Of a stretch of 64,000 nt of DNA, positions 21,446-32,672 are shown piece after piece; the stretch's first letter is position 1, and every line of letters begins with the position of its first letter. Source of the DNA: Isoperla grammatica (taxonomy: Eukaryota; Arthropoda; Insecta; Plecoptera; Perlodidae); NCBI GenBank assembly GCA_945910005.1, contig OX246737.1, positions 78,502,431 to 78,566,430 of the forward strand. Reading direction: 5' to 3'. The notes under the pieces are model-generated. The model was not told where the DNA came from, ran no database searches, and saw only the letters and a list, made by a program, of their open reading frames with translations. Made by a program: the position numbers and the translations under genes.

Positions 21446-24408
21446 GAGTTATCTATGGGAGCTAATACATCCCTAGGGCTCAAATACCACCCTGAGTCTT
21501 ATTAGACGAGTTATCTATGGGAGGTAATACATCCCTAGGGCTCAAATACCTCCCTGAGTCTTATTTCACGAGTTTTTTATGGGAGGTAATACATCCCTAG
21601 GGCTCAAATACCTCCCTGAGTCCTAATACACGAGTTAATCATGGGAGGTAATACATCCCTAGGGCTCAAATACCTCATATGAGTCTTATTAGACGAGTTA
21701 TCTATGGGAGGTAATACATCCCTAGGGCTCAAGTACCTCCCTGAGTCTTATTACACGAGTTAATCATGGGAGGTAATACATCCCTAGGGCTCAAGTACCT
21801 CCCTGAGTCTTATTTGATGAGTTATCTATGGGAGGTAATACATTCCTAGGGCTCAAATACCTCCCTGAGTCTTATTAGACGAGTTTATCTTGGGAGGTAA
21901 TACATCCCTAGGGCTCAAATACCTCCCTGAGTCTTATTAGACGAGTTATCTATGGGAAGTTATACATCCCTAGGGCTCAAATACCTCCCTGAGTCTTATT
22001 AGATGAGTTTATCTTTGGAGGTAATACATCCCTAGGGCTCAAATACCTCCCTGAGTCTTATTAGACGAGTTATCTATGGGAGGTAATACATCCCTAGGGC
22101 TCAGTTACCTCCCTGAGTCTTATTACACGAGTTAGTCATGGGAGGTAATACATCCCTAGGGCTCAAGAACCTCCCTGAGTCTTATTAGACGAGTTAATCA
22201 TGGGAGGTAATACATCCCTAGTGCTCAAATACCTCCCTGAGTCTTATTTCTCGAGTTAATCATGGGAGGTAATACATCCCTAGGGCTCAAATACCTCCCT
22301 GAGTCTTATTACACGAGTTATCTATGGGAGGTAATACATCCCTATTGCTGAAATACCTCCCTGAGTCTTATTTTACGAGTTTATCATGGGAGGTAATACA
22401 TCCCTAGGGCTCAAGTACCTCCCTGAGTCTTATTAGACGAGTTATCTATAGGAGGTAATACATCCCTAGGGCTCAAATACCTCCCTGAGTCTTATTAGAC
22501 GAGTTATCTATGTTAGGTTATACATCCCTAGGGCTCAAATACCTCCCTGAGTCTTATAAGATGAGTTTATCTTTGGAGGTAATACATCCCTAGGGCTCAA
22601 ATACCTCCCTGAGTCTTATAAGACGAGTTATCTATGGGAGGTAATACATTTCTAGCGCTGAAATACCTCCTCGAGTCTTATTAGACGAGTAAATCATGGG
22701 AGGTAATACATCCTTAGGGCTCAAATACCTCCCTGAGTCTTATTAGAAGAGTTATCTATGGGAGGTAATACATCCCTAGGGCTGAAATACCTCCCTAAGT
22801 CTTATTACACGAGTTATCCATGGGATTTAATACATCCCTAGGGCTCAAGTACCTCCCTGAGTCCGAATACACGAGTTAATCATGGGAGGTAATACATCCC
22901 TAGGGCTCAAATACCTCCCTGAGTCCGAATACACGAGTTTATCATGGAAGGTAATACATCCCTAGTGCTCAAATACCTCCCTGAGTCTTATTTCTCGAGT
23001 TAATCATGGGAGGTAATACATCCCTAGGGCTCAAATACCTCCCTGAGTCTTATTACACGAGTTATCTATGGGAGGTAATACATCCCTATTGCTGAAATAC
23101 CTCTCTGAGTCTTATTTTACGAGTTTATCATGGGAGGTAATACATCCCTAGGGCTCAAGTACCTCCCTGAGTCTTATTAGACGAGTTATCTATAGGAGGT
23201 AATACATCCCTAGGGCTCAAATACCTCCCGGAGTCTTTTTTGACGAGTTTATCTGGGGAGGTAATACATCCCTAGGGCTCAAATACCTCCCTGAGTCTTA
23301 TTAGACGAGTTATCTATGGGAGGTTATACATCCCTAGGGCTCAAATACCTCCCTGAGTCTTATTAGATGAGTTTATTTTTGGAGGTAATACATCCCTAGG
23401 GCTCAAATACCTCCCTGAGTCTTATTAGACGAGTTATCTATGGGAGGTTATACATCCCTAGGGCTGAAATACCTCCCTGAGTCTTATTAGACGAGTTATC
23501 TATGGGAGGTAATACATTTCTAGCGCTGAAATACCTCCTCGAGTTTTATTAGACGAGTAAATCATGGGAGGTAATACATCCTTAGGGCTCAAATACCTCC
23601 CTGAGTCTTATTAGAAGAGTTATCTATGGGAGGTAATACATCCCTAGGGCTGAAATACCTCCCTAAGTCTTATTACACGAGTTATAAATGGGAGGTAATA
23701 CATCCCTAGGGCTCAAGTACCTCCCTGAGTCCGAATACACGAGTTAATCATGGGAGGTAATACATCCCTAGGGCTCAAATACCTCCCTGAGTCCGAATAC
23801 ACGAGTTTATCATGGAAGGTAATACATCCCTAGGGCTCAAGTACCTACCTGAGTCTTGTTACACGAGTTATCCATGGGAGGTAATACATCCCTAGGGATC
23901 AAGTACCTCTCTGAGTCCGAATACACGAGTTAATCATGGGAGGTAATACATCTCTAGGGCTCAAATACCTCCCTGAGTCTTATTACACGAGTTATCTATG
24001 GGAGGTAATACATCCCTAGGGCTCAAGTACCTCCCTGAGTCTTATTACACGAGTTAATCATGGGAGGTAATACATCCCTAGGGCTCAAGTACCTCCCTGA
24101 GTCTTATTACACGAGTTAATCATGGGAGGTAATACATCCCTAGGGCTCAAGTACCTCCCTGAGTCTTATTACACGAGTTTATCATGGGAGGTAATACATC
24201 CCTAGGGCTCAAGTACCTCCCTGAGTCTTATTACACGAGTTAATCATGGGAGGTAATACATCCCTAGGGCTTAATTACCTCCCTGAGTCTTATTACACGA
24301 GTTATTCATGGGAGGTAATACATCCCTAGGGCTCAAGTACCTCCCTGAGTCTTAATACACGAGTTGATCATAGGAGGTACTATGTCCCTAGGGCTTCAAT
24401 ACCCCCCT
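21446..24408 (-). repeat. 62-bp satellite, right arm (~48 monomers, inverted)
   Basis: The same monomer in reverse orientation (GGGAGGTAATACATCCCTAGGGCTCAAATACCTCCC order). Rare variants recur at multiples of 62: CCTATTGCTG at 22341 and 23085 (744 bp, 12 units), and TCTAGCGCTG at 22651 and 23519 (868 bp, 14 units). This shows an internal duplication of a block about 12-14 monomers long with a small expansion. Confidence 0.95.
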
Positions 24409-24630
24409 CAACAATACCTCTGATATTGAAATAGCTGGGAGGTACTGTATCCCTAGTGATCGTTTACCGGGTAGGGGGTATTTGTACACGGGAGGAGGTA
24501 TTCGTACACTAGGGCCTGTGTACCGGGGGGGTACGCCAGCTTGAGGGCTGTATTACCGGGGGGTTGTTGTATCCCTAGTGTTCTTTTACCGGGGGGTACT
24601 CCAGCGTGGAGGTATTCAATCCCTGGCACA

Positions 24631-25560
24631 CCCCCACCCCTCCAATATTGGAAGGTCTGAAAGTGTTTTTGTATACTTTGATACATGACCTTTTGATTTT
24701 TACTTGTTAGCCAAGATGGTTTTTTGGAGTGCACATACCAGGGCTATCCAAAATGTCGAAATCGTGAGCAATATTAATGATAATTGTGATATTGACAATA
24801 AAATGAACATTTTTGTAATTAAGTAACCTGTAACACATTGAAATTGTTAATTATACATTTTCCCATTTAAATGGTCGCACAACACAATATATAATACATT
24901 GAATTTAATAATTTATACATTTTATTTGTTTACTTTGAGCATAACATGTATAGGGTTTACCCCATTTGTAATCCGCCGTTCCCCATATGCCGGAAAGTTT
25001 AGAACTGTTTTTGGATACTTTGGTACACTGTCTTAAGATTTTAGCTTGTAAGCCAACATAGTTTTGGTGGATGCACCCACCAGGGGTATCCAAACATGGC
25101 GAAATAAGGAGCAATATTGATGTTAATTGCGATTCTGGACAGTAAATTAACAATTCTGGACGTATATATTCTTTAACATCAAAATACTTAATTAAATACA
25201 TTTTTCCATTTAAGGGGTGCACAAAACTTTCCATATACATTTTTTGGTTTACTTAGAGTAGATAGTATATATAGTTTTGCCAGTCTATGAGCTCCCATAT
25301 TACCCACATTGTGGAAGATGATAGAAGCGGGTTTGAGTACTTGAATAGATTGTCTTCGCCTTTTTACTCAATATACAACACGGACACCCACCAGGGGTGT
25401 CAAAATGTGGCATCTCAAATGTATATACATAAATATGAATTGCGTTTCTTGAGCGTTTATGTAAGTACGTTTGTTATTTTGTGACTTTTGACTGTTCCAC
25501 CAACTAAGTGACATGCATTTGTATTATAAAAGCTGCACAATCCTTAAATAATCGTGTTTC
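24631..25560 (+). repeat. Element X monomers 3 (rest) to 5
   Basis: Landmarks near 24650 (GGAAGGTCTGAAAGTG), 25000 (CCGGAAAGTTTAGAACTG) and 25310 (GTGGAAGATGATAGAAGC) start successive divergent monomers about 310-350 bp apart. ACCCACCAGGGGTGTC-type blocks close each. No coding region. Confidence 0.75.
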
Positions 25561-26218
25561 TTTTTTAACGACGTTTAATGAAAAAAAAAAAAAAAATTAA
25601 AAATTAAAACAATAACCTAAAATGGATATTATTCTATGGAAATCACATATTACAAACAATGTTAATACACTAACATATTTTTCAAAGCTAAAAAGAAAAA
25701 AAATGGAAACTTCTCACCTTTATTAGCTAATAGTGCAAAAAATAGCGATCGAAGATGGATTTTGACGTTTGAAGCGTGATTACCCCTGAAAATGTATTAT
25801 TGACATGTATAATAAATTACTTATTCGTAATGTACTCATCAAGACCTTTCATTAGAGTGGTCGCAAACGACATTTGTGACTAAAGAATTTCATGATGTCC
25901 AAAAAGACACAGGGTGATATCTCCGAAGATAATGGCCAATTGGGTCTCTAACAATTTTTAGAAATAAGACAATAATATACATAGTTATAACCTCACGTAA
26001 AACTAACTACTTTCTTACTACTAGACTCACAATTAATATTTGTACTATTTAGACCAAAATCTTTGGACACCCCTGGTTGGCTGTTCCACCAAAGTTGTGT
26101 TGGCTTACAAGTGAAAATCAAAATGTTATATTAAGAGGTATACAAAACCACTTTCAAACCTTCCGCACGGGGGGGGGGGGGGGGGGGGGAGGGTTTCTAT
26201 TAGCTGGCCCATGGTCTA
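25561..26218. repeat. Element X right segment and right TIR
   Basis: An A-homopolymer at 25580-25595, then AT-rich sequence shared with 34560-35187 of copy 2 (for example AATAACCTAAAATGGA at 25612). The last ~180 bp (26040-26218) are a monomer-1-like block in inverted orientation with a G-homopolymer at 26170-26189, forming the right TIR. Confidence 0.75.
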
Positions 26219-26304
26219 ATACTCGTTCCTCGAAATTGCACAGAACTATGATTGTCGACACTTTGATGCTGGACTACTATGACAATGTACGATTATGAAA
26301 CGTG

Positions 26305-27500
26305 TTCACAGGCGTTTAAAGCCGTTTAAAGGCGTTTAGGGCCGCTTCTGTTTGTTTTATATGTGAACGACTTGCCTAGTTGTGTAAAACATTCTTAAGT
26401 ATTGATGTATGCCGATGATGTAAAAGTGTTTTGCCCAATTGCGTCTACTTCTGACTGTAGTCTGTTGCAGCAGGACATTAATTCGTTATCTAGTTGGTGT
26501 ACGGACTGGAAGCTTGCTCTTAACGTTAAGAAATGTTGTGTTGTTTCTTTTACTAATAAGAGAGTTCGGACGATAAATGATTATGTAATAAATGGTGATA
26601 CTCTAACAAGGTGTACGGAAGTTGTTGACCTCGGTGTAACAGTAAGTAATGATTTATCGTTTTATAAGCATATCTTGAAAATTATTCCGAAATCTATGCG
26701 TCTACTAGGGTTTATTAGGAGACATTTAGTGAAAGAATTTTCACCCAGTACTGTTTGTATGCTGTACTTTTCACTTGTGCGTAGCACCTTGACTATGCCA
26801 GCCCTGTGTGGAACCCTAATAACAGCCATAAAACCAATACTGCTAGTTTGGAAAATGTGCAAAAGAGGCTAATTAAAATGCTATGTTTTAAAGCGCGGGT
26901 TCCCTATCACAGAGAAGAGTATGTAAACATGTGTGCCGCTGGGGGGTTTCTTACTTTAGAGGCTAGGCGCGACGTCACTGATGTAGTATTTCTTTACAAG
27001 ATCATACGTAATTGTTTTAGTGATAATAACTTGTTGGACAGAATCAACTTCCGTGTGCCTTTTAGAGTGACTAGGCAGAGCGGCATGTTTGTTTTGCCAA
27101 AATGCCGTATAGACGTTTTCCGCTACACTTGCCTGAATCGTGTTCAGCAAGTTTACAATGATATGGCTCCTTCAGAGCTTGATCCGTTTAATATATCATT
27201 GAGTTCGTTCAAGAATGTAATGCGGGAATGTGTGTAAATTTGTGTTTGTGTTTATATTTTAATTTTAAGGTTGACTTTGGCAGTTTCACTTTCACTGTCA
27301 TTATTTTTGTTTGTTTTTGGTAAAATTTGTATGTATTTGTATTTGTGTATTTGTGATATTGTGCATATTTCTTGTACATGTATGTGTGTTGTACATGAAC
27401 TTGATTTTTATTTTTATTATACGTTACTGGTGGGGCTTTGCCCTGTTAACGATATATTTCAAGTAAATAAATATATTTCAAATAAATAAATAAATAAGTA
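26305..27500 (+). mobile_element. 5'-truncated non-LTR retrotransposon fragment
   Basis: It begins within the RT-coding region just before the GPLLFVLYVNDLPSC block (26338) and ends at an A-rich AAATAAATA tail (27461-27497). Length is about 1.2 kb. No endonuclease or ORF1. It lies 85 bp outside the right end of element X copy 1. Confidence 0.75.
26338..27237 (+). pseudogene. Reverse transcriptase C-terminal fragment
   Basis: GPLLFVLYVNDLPSCVKHS (from 26338) is followed by a stop and frameshift. Then 26402 onward has MYADDVKVF (catalytic YADD), WCTDWKLALNVKKCCVVSF, VDLGVTVSNDLSF and a C-terminal thumb. A second frameshift near 26810 moves the frame to 26806-27237 (LENVQKRLIKMLCF, ending FKNVMRECV). 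Two shifts and 5' truncation make it non-functional. The motif set suggests a Jockey- or I-related element; the clade is not fixed. Confidence 0.8.
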
Positions 27501-28985
27501 TCATATGTCAAACAAAAATTTGCACTATCTGCGAAAGGCCTGCGGCGGCTGGGGATTTCGCCCACACCCCTTCCTGGTTGGGATGTTCGACTCCCCCTAT
27601 AGTCCATTCCCGGATATGCCACTGTCTTCATGTGCGCCCCTCCCCCCCCCCCCCCCCCCCCCCCTCCCTAGCAAAATGAACTTCCGGCGCTACTGGAACA
27701 ATAGGTTTATGTCATATTATGTGTGGCAATAGACACTCCCCAAAAGAGTTTTAGCAGAGATTTGGTCATAATACATCAAGCCATGATCATTGCCCATTGC
27801 ACGAATGGATTATAATGGATTGTTTTGTCTTGTTTCTTTTTTCATTTGAAAATGCGTCCGAGAATATGTTTGAATATAAAATGGATGTTACATCAGTGCG
27901 GGACGAGCGTCACTTGAACTAACCGTATTTTATGTAAAACTAGGAACGAACCCCTCGAACCACTGGTTAAGCCGCTGCGTGTGGAAACATGCACAATTTC
28001 CTACTAGATATCGATTCTCAGTTTTCATGCCGAGATAGTGTTTTAATTTATTCTTTTTTTAAAAAGAAAGAAGCACGAGATTTATTTTTTCAAAAGTTCC
28101 ACTGGCACTCTTGATTAATTGGATAACATAATCTCCGCCCATGAATCGATCTCCGTGGAATCCGGTGTATCGTGCTGGGCCTATTAGAAACCTCTCTGAT
28201 CTTACTATTCAAAATTCAGAGTTTAACTTTTCTTTTATCACAATTCAATTCAGTCTTGAGTTGATTACTTTTGCAACGGGCCCAAAGGTCTTATATAAAC
28301 CAATGACGTTGATTTTATGTAAGTCCTTCAATTCTTACGCATAGGTTCTCTCGGAAGCCTGTTACACGATAATTTCGTTCACTCAGTCAAAAACTGTCTC
28401 TCTCTGTAACTTTTGCCGAATCTTTGTTGTATAAAAGCTTCCCTTCAATGGAGTCGAATTATTCTCAAGTAGACGAAGAGGAATATGTCTTGAGGAAGCG
28501 AATGATTAATTTAATATCTACTAACTTAAGTTATGGAAGTGATTTACAAAATAACATTAAACAAGAACAACGATAAATAAGAGATTTAATTTTTAAAAGA
28601 CTAGTAGAAGTAATACTAAAGTAATGGCTGTGAGTTTAAGATAATAAAAAACGATGTGTTAAGACACTCGCTCAGATATCAGGAAGGAACAAAACTGTTA
28701 AAATAAACAGACAGTTTACAAATGAACACAAGTATTTAACTGAATATACTAGATAGGCAATGAAAAAAATTAAAAACCCACTTTAAAGATCAATAGTTAC
28801 AAGAATGAGAATACCTATACTAAGAGCAAAGGAATACCACACGAAAACTAAAAAAGGTAATAAAAACGTAAACAATTAGAGCCCAACTTGAAATGTTAGG
28901 CTTAAGTCACTCGAGAATAAAATATTAAATTTGGTGAACAAAATTTATTTTATATATTTATTCTACTGAAAAATAAGGATCAGTG
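27501..28985. other. Spacer DNA with a poly-C tract
   Basis: A C-homopolymer of about 23 bases at 27642-27664 is flanked by GCGCCCCT and CTCCCTAGC. The rest is AT-rich. Short frames at 28141 and elsewhere are unsupported. No gene recognised. Confidence 0.45.
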
Positions 28986-28989
28986 CCCT

Positions 28990-29340
28990 CTTTAGCCTGC
29001 TGATTGATTAATGATAATGTGGAAAGGAGAGGGGAAACCTGGTACCGGCACGGAGCCTACCCTTATCCAAAAGTACCAAAGGGACAATCGGCTATACGTT
29101 CCATCCGAAAGGACGGCGTAGCTTTGACACGGCATGTTCCTCCACAAAACTAGACTGCCGAGCAATTGACGAGAAGAAAGAAGCTGTTACACAAGCTCTC
29201 GAACCTTGCGATCTGCTCTAACCAACGGTGACTATAGAGTTTCGCCTACGAGCGGTCACCAACCATCTCCTGACCAAGCCCAAGGTTGCTTAACTCGGGA
29301 TAGGCCAAGCGCCCGCGGTTAACCGTTGGCTGGTGAACAT
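28990..29340 (-). mobile_element. SINE with 5S rRNA-derived head (SINE3-like)
   Basis: On the minus strand the head (from about 29335) includes GAGTTAAGCAACCTTGGGC, TTGGTCAGGAGATGG and TTGGTGACCGC. These align with the 5S rRNA internal control region: the A box AAGTTAAGCAAC and the C-box region GGATGGGTGACCGC. Downstream, CCGTCCTTTCGGATGGAACG (about 29115-29096) is a hairpin-like block resembling the conserved central domain of metazoan SINEs. It ends near 28990 without a clear tail. An RNA polymerase III promoter is inferred from the A/C boxes. It is too divergent to be a 5S gene. Confidence 0.6.
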
Positions 29341-29449
29341 AATCTCATATTGTCATAAAATAATATGTCTTCAAGTCCATGGTAAAACCTCCCACAATAG
29401 TATAGATCGGGTAAAATTGTAGCGGGGAAACTGATAACAAATGCATAAC

Positions 29450-30730
29450 GAGTCTGTCAATCACTGTCCATCAGTCGTAGAGTAAAGACGTAGTGCTTGT
29501 CAGTCAGTGTCGATCAGTCATAGAGTAGGGACGTAGAGTATGTCAGTCAGTGTCTATCAGTCATAGAGTAAAGACGTAGTGCTTGTCAGTCAGTGTCTAT
29601 CAGTCATAGAGTATAGGGACGTAGACTCTGTCAGTCAGTGTCCATCAGTCATAGAGTAGGGACGTAGAGGCTGTCAGTCAGTGTCTATCAGTCATAGAGT
29701 AGGGACGTAGAGTCTGTCAGTCAGTGTCTATCAGTCATACAATAGGGACGTAGAGTCTGTCAGTCAGTGTCTATTAGTTATACAATAGGGACGTAGAGTC
29801 TGTCAGTCAGTGTCCATCAGTCATAGAGTAAGGACGTAGAGCCTGTCAGTCAGTGTCTATCAGTCATAGAGTAGGGACGAAGAGTCTGTCAGTCAGTGTC
29901 CATCGTCATAGAGTAGGGACGTAGAGTCTGTCAGTCAGTGTCCATCAGTCATAGAGTAGGGACGTAGAGTCTGTCAGTCAGTGTCCATCAGTCATAGAGT
30001 AGGGACGTAGAGCCTGTCAGTCAGTGTCTATCAGTCATAGAGTAGGGACGTAGAGCCTGTCAGTCAGTGTCTATCAGGCATAGAGTAGGGACGTAGAGTC
30101 TGTCAGTCAGTGTCCATCGTCATAGAGTAGGGACGTAGAGTCTGTCAGTCAGTGTCTATCAGTCACAGAGTAGGGACGTAGAGCCTGTCAGTCAGTGTCT
30201 ATCAGTCACAGAGTAGGGACGTAGAGCCTGTCAGTCAGTGTCCATCAGTCATAGAGTAGGGACGTAGAGTCTGTCAGTCAGTGTCCATCGTCATAGAGTA
30301 GGGACGTAGAGCCTGTCAGTCAGTGTCCATCAGTCATAGAGTAGGGACGTAGAGTCTGTCAGTCAGTGTCCATCAGTCATAGAGTACGCACGTTGAGCCT
30401 GTCAGTCAGTATCCATCAGTCATAGAGTAGGGACGTAGAGTCTGTCAGTCAGTGTCCATCAGTCATAGAGTAGGGACGTAGAGTCTGTCAGTCAGTGTTC
30501 ATCAAACATAGAGTAGGGACGTAGAGTCTGTCAGTCAGTGTCTATCAGTCATAGAGTAGGGACGTAGAGTCTGTCAGTCAGTGTCTATCAGTCATAGAGT
30601 AGGGACGTAGAGTCTGTCAGTCAGTGTTCATCAAACATAGAGTAGGGACGTAGAGCCTGTCAGTCAGTGTTTATCAGTCATAGAGTAGGGACGTAGAGTC
30701 TGTCAGTCAGGGTCTACAAGTCATAGAGTA
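29450..30730 (+). repeat. 43-bp minisatellite (~30 copies)
   Basis: The monomer is GTCTGTCAGTCAGTG, TCTATCAGTCATAGAG, TAGGGACGTAGA (43 bp). It starts degenerate near 29452 and runs to the insertion point of element X copy 2. A final partial monomer (GGGACGTAGAGTCTGTC) resumes at 35191-35216 on the other side. Internal variants include a 40-bp form lacking CAG (CCATCGTCATAG). Confidence 0.95.
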
Positions 30731-30744
30731 TAGACCTTGGGCCA

Positions 30745-31909
30745 GCTAGTAAAGTCTGACAGTAGTTTTGAGTACTTTGACATATTGAATTTTGATTTTT
30801 ACTTTCTAGCCAACATGGTTTTGGTGGGTGCACCCACCAGGGGTGTCCAAATGTGGTACTGTAATAACCATCAACATATTAATTGAGGTATGTTGCTAGT
30901 TGAAATAATTTACTATTTTTATAAGAATGTACTCTTTTATACGTTATCTAGATAAAAATAGGATTTTTTTATTTTCAGGGTTACACAAAACAGTTATATA
31001 TACATACTTTGTTTCTATTTCGAGCATAAAATGTATATAGTTTGGCCTCTCTGTAACCCCCCGCCCCTCAAATAATGGAAGGTATGAAAGTGGTTTCAAT
31101 TAGTATTATACAAGGAATTTTGATTATCACTTGGTGCATTTACCAGGTATGTCCAAAAGTGCCACCAAACAAATCGATAATAATATTATTGGCAGTCTTG
31201 GGAATAAATTCCAATGGTTGTAAGTATATAACCTTAACCACCTTAAGCACCTTAAGTGCTAAATAACATGATTTTTTTATTTTTTAAGGGCCAGAAAAAC
31301 ATTATATATACATTTTATGTGTGTTTTTTAGGTTAAAATGTATCATGTTTGCTCCATCTGTAGCCCCCCACCCCTCGAATGGTGGAAGGTCTGAAAGTGT
31401 GTTTGTATTCTTTGATACATAGTATTTCGATTTACACTTGTAAGCTAAGCTGGTGTTTGTTGGTGCCTCTAGCAGGGCTATCCAAAACGTCCAAATAATG
31501 AGCAATATTAATGATAATTGTGATTTTAACGATAAAATGAAGATTTTTAGAAGTAACCTTTAACACATTGAAACTGTCAATTATACATTTTTCCCATTGT
31601 AAATAATGCACAGCACAATATATAATATATGTAATTTAATTAAAAACGTATGTACCGGTACTTTATGTGTATACTTTGATCATAACATGTATTGAGGTCA
31701 CTCTATTTGTAACCCCCCTTTCCAAATTGCCGGAAAGTTTCGATTTGTTTTTGTGTACTTTGGTACACTGTCTTTCGATTTCAGCTTGTTAGCCAACATA
31801 TTTTTGGGGGATGCACCCACCAGGGGTATCCAAACATGCTGGAATAAGGACCAATATTGATGTTGATGGCGATTCTGGACAATAAATTAACATTTTTGGA
31901 CGTATGTAA
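30745..31909 (+). repeat. Element X copy 2 monomers 1-4
   Basis: Monomer starts are near 30745, 31055, 31375 and 31715. The perfect palindrome TGGTGGGTGCACCCACCA is at 30822-30839. CCCCCCACCCCTC at 31374 is the uninterrupted counterpart of the foldback insertion site in copy 1. Confidence 0.8.
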
Positions 31910-32647
31910 TTAAGCGAGCGAAGCGAGCGTTTCCACTTGACTCTTATGGCACTTCGTTCTGTTTTTTTTTTTTTTTTTTTTTTTTATGTCCGTCGATAGC
32001 GGTCGAACGGAAAGTCCGGAAGTCAACTTGAAATTTGGACCATCTACAAGCCTCGATGTGGATTGAAGGTGTATACTTTTGAGGCAAAATCGTTCGAAAA
32101 GTTACAAAGTTATACCATAGTTACTGCAAAATATTTTTCTGAAACAAAATGGCGGCAAAATGTGAGATAGCCAGATTTTTTTACAGATTTTTCCGGTCAC
32201 GAATATGTTGATGTAATGGCGATTTGATAAATATTGGCAAAGTTACACGAAAGTTACTCGAAAATATTTTTCTAAAACGCAGTAACGGCAAAATGTGAGG
32301 TGGCTATCTTATAGTAAATTTTTGTTCGGTCACGAATATACTAATGTTAACGCGATCCAATACGTAATAGAGGCAAAAATTACATTTCTATTGCTGTCAA
32401 TAACTGTTAGTAACGGTGGCGGACCGTGTTGAAAACATGACATCGAAAATTCTTAGCAACGCACATTGCACTGCATCCAACAATGTCGGGAAGTATAATA
32501 GCTATAGCAATTAGAAAAATGTTTGCAATGTGCATTCTTGAATTGTTGCTAATTGTTTTTTTTATTAGCTTTGAGATCTTTTCGCCAGAACGTTCGTAGA
32601 TATTGACGCGCTCGCTTATCAACGCGTCAAACAGAGCGTTTTCCTAG
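31910..32647 (+). mobile_element. Helitron/Helentron-like non-autonomous element 1
   Basis: It starts TTAAGCGAGCGAAGCGAGCG and ends with GACGCG...CGCGTC (stem 32605-32610 and 32623-32628, 12-nt loop), then 15 bases and CTAG at 32644-32647. A 3' hairpin shortly before CTRR is the Helitron signature. The loop sequence CTCGCTT is the inverse of the 5' AAGCGAG, as in Helentron-type subterminal repeats. It carries a T-homopolymer near 31962-31985 and no Rep/Helicase frame. The element X sequence continues on both sides. Confidence 0.55.
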
Positions 32648-32672
32648 TCTTTAACATTCAAAATACTTGATA

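Larger units (their letters stand above)
17973..24630. mobile_element. 6.66-kb foldback element made of 62-bp satellite
   Basis: The left end TGTAGCAGGGACTGAATACC (17973) and the inverted right end (TGTGCCAGGGATTGAATACC read inward from 24630) are TIRs. About 190 bp of subterminal sequence is also inverted (17973-18162 against 24409-24630). The rest is two opposed arrays of a 62-bp monomer meeting at a 13-nt centre (21433-21445). CCCCC lies on both sides (17968-17972, 24631-24635). Copy 2 of element X has an uninterrupted CCCCCC at 31374-31379, the apparent empty site. Long TIRs made of tandem subrepeats are the hallmark of Foldback-type transposons. It is non-coding. Confidence 0.85.
17284..26218. 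mobile_element. Element X, copy 1: long-TIR DNA element built from ~320-bp monomers
   Basis: It begins TAGACCTTGGGCCAGCTA and ends with the inverse of TAGACCATGGGCCAGCTA. The inverted similarity continues inward for about 180 bp (17284-17460 against 26040-26218), including a long C-run on the left and G-run on the right. ATA at 17281-17283 is repeated at 26219-26221. Inside are about five tandem monomers, then a unique AT-rich right segment shared with copy 2 (30731-35187). A 6.66-kb foldback element sits in monomer 3. No transposase is found, so it is non-autonomous. Its superfamily is unknown; the 3-bp duplication fits several. Confidence 0.8.

Noticed and set aside
18163..24408. 62-bp repeats with palindromic halves, superficially like CRISPR repeats with spacers
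   Set aside because: The 'spacers' fall into a few recurring variants and the array flips orientation at its centre. It is a satellite foldback.
29220..29335. A functional 5S rRNA gene
   Set aside because: Only the internal control region aligns. The 5' and 3' thirds are too divergent and the sequence continues into a SINE-like body.
29450..30730. Regular direct repeats that might suggest a CRISPR array
   Set aside because: The whole 43-bp period is repeated with no unique spacers and no cas genes, in eukaryotic DNA. It is a minisatellite.
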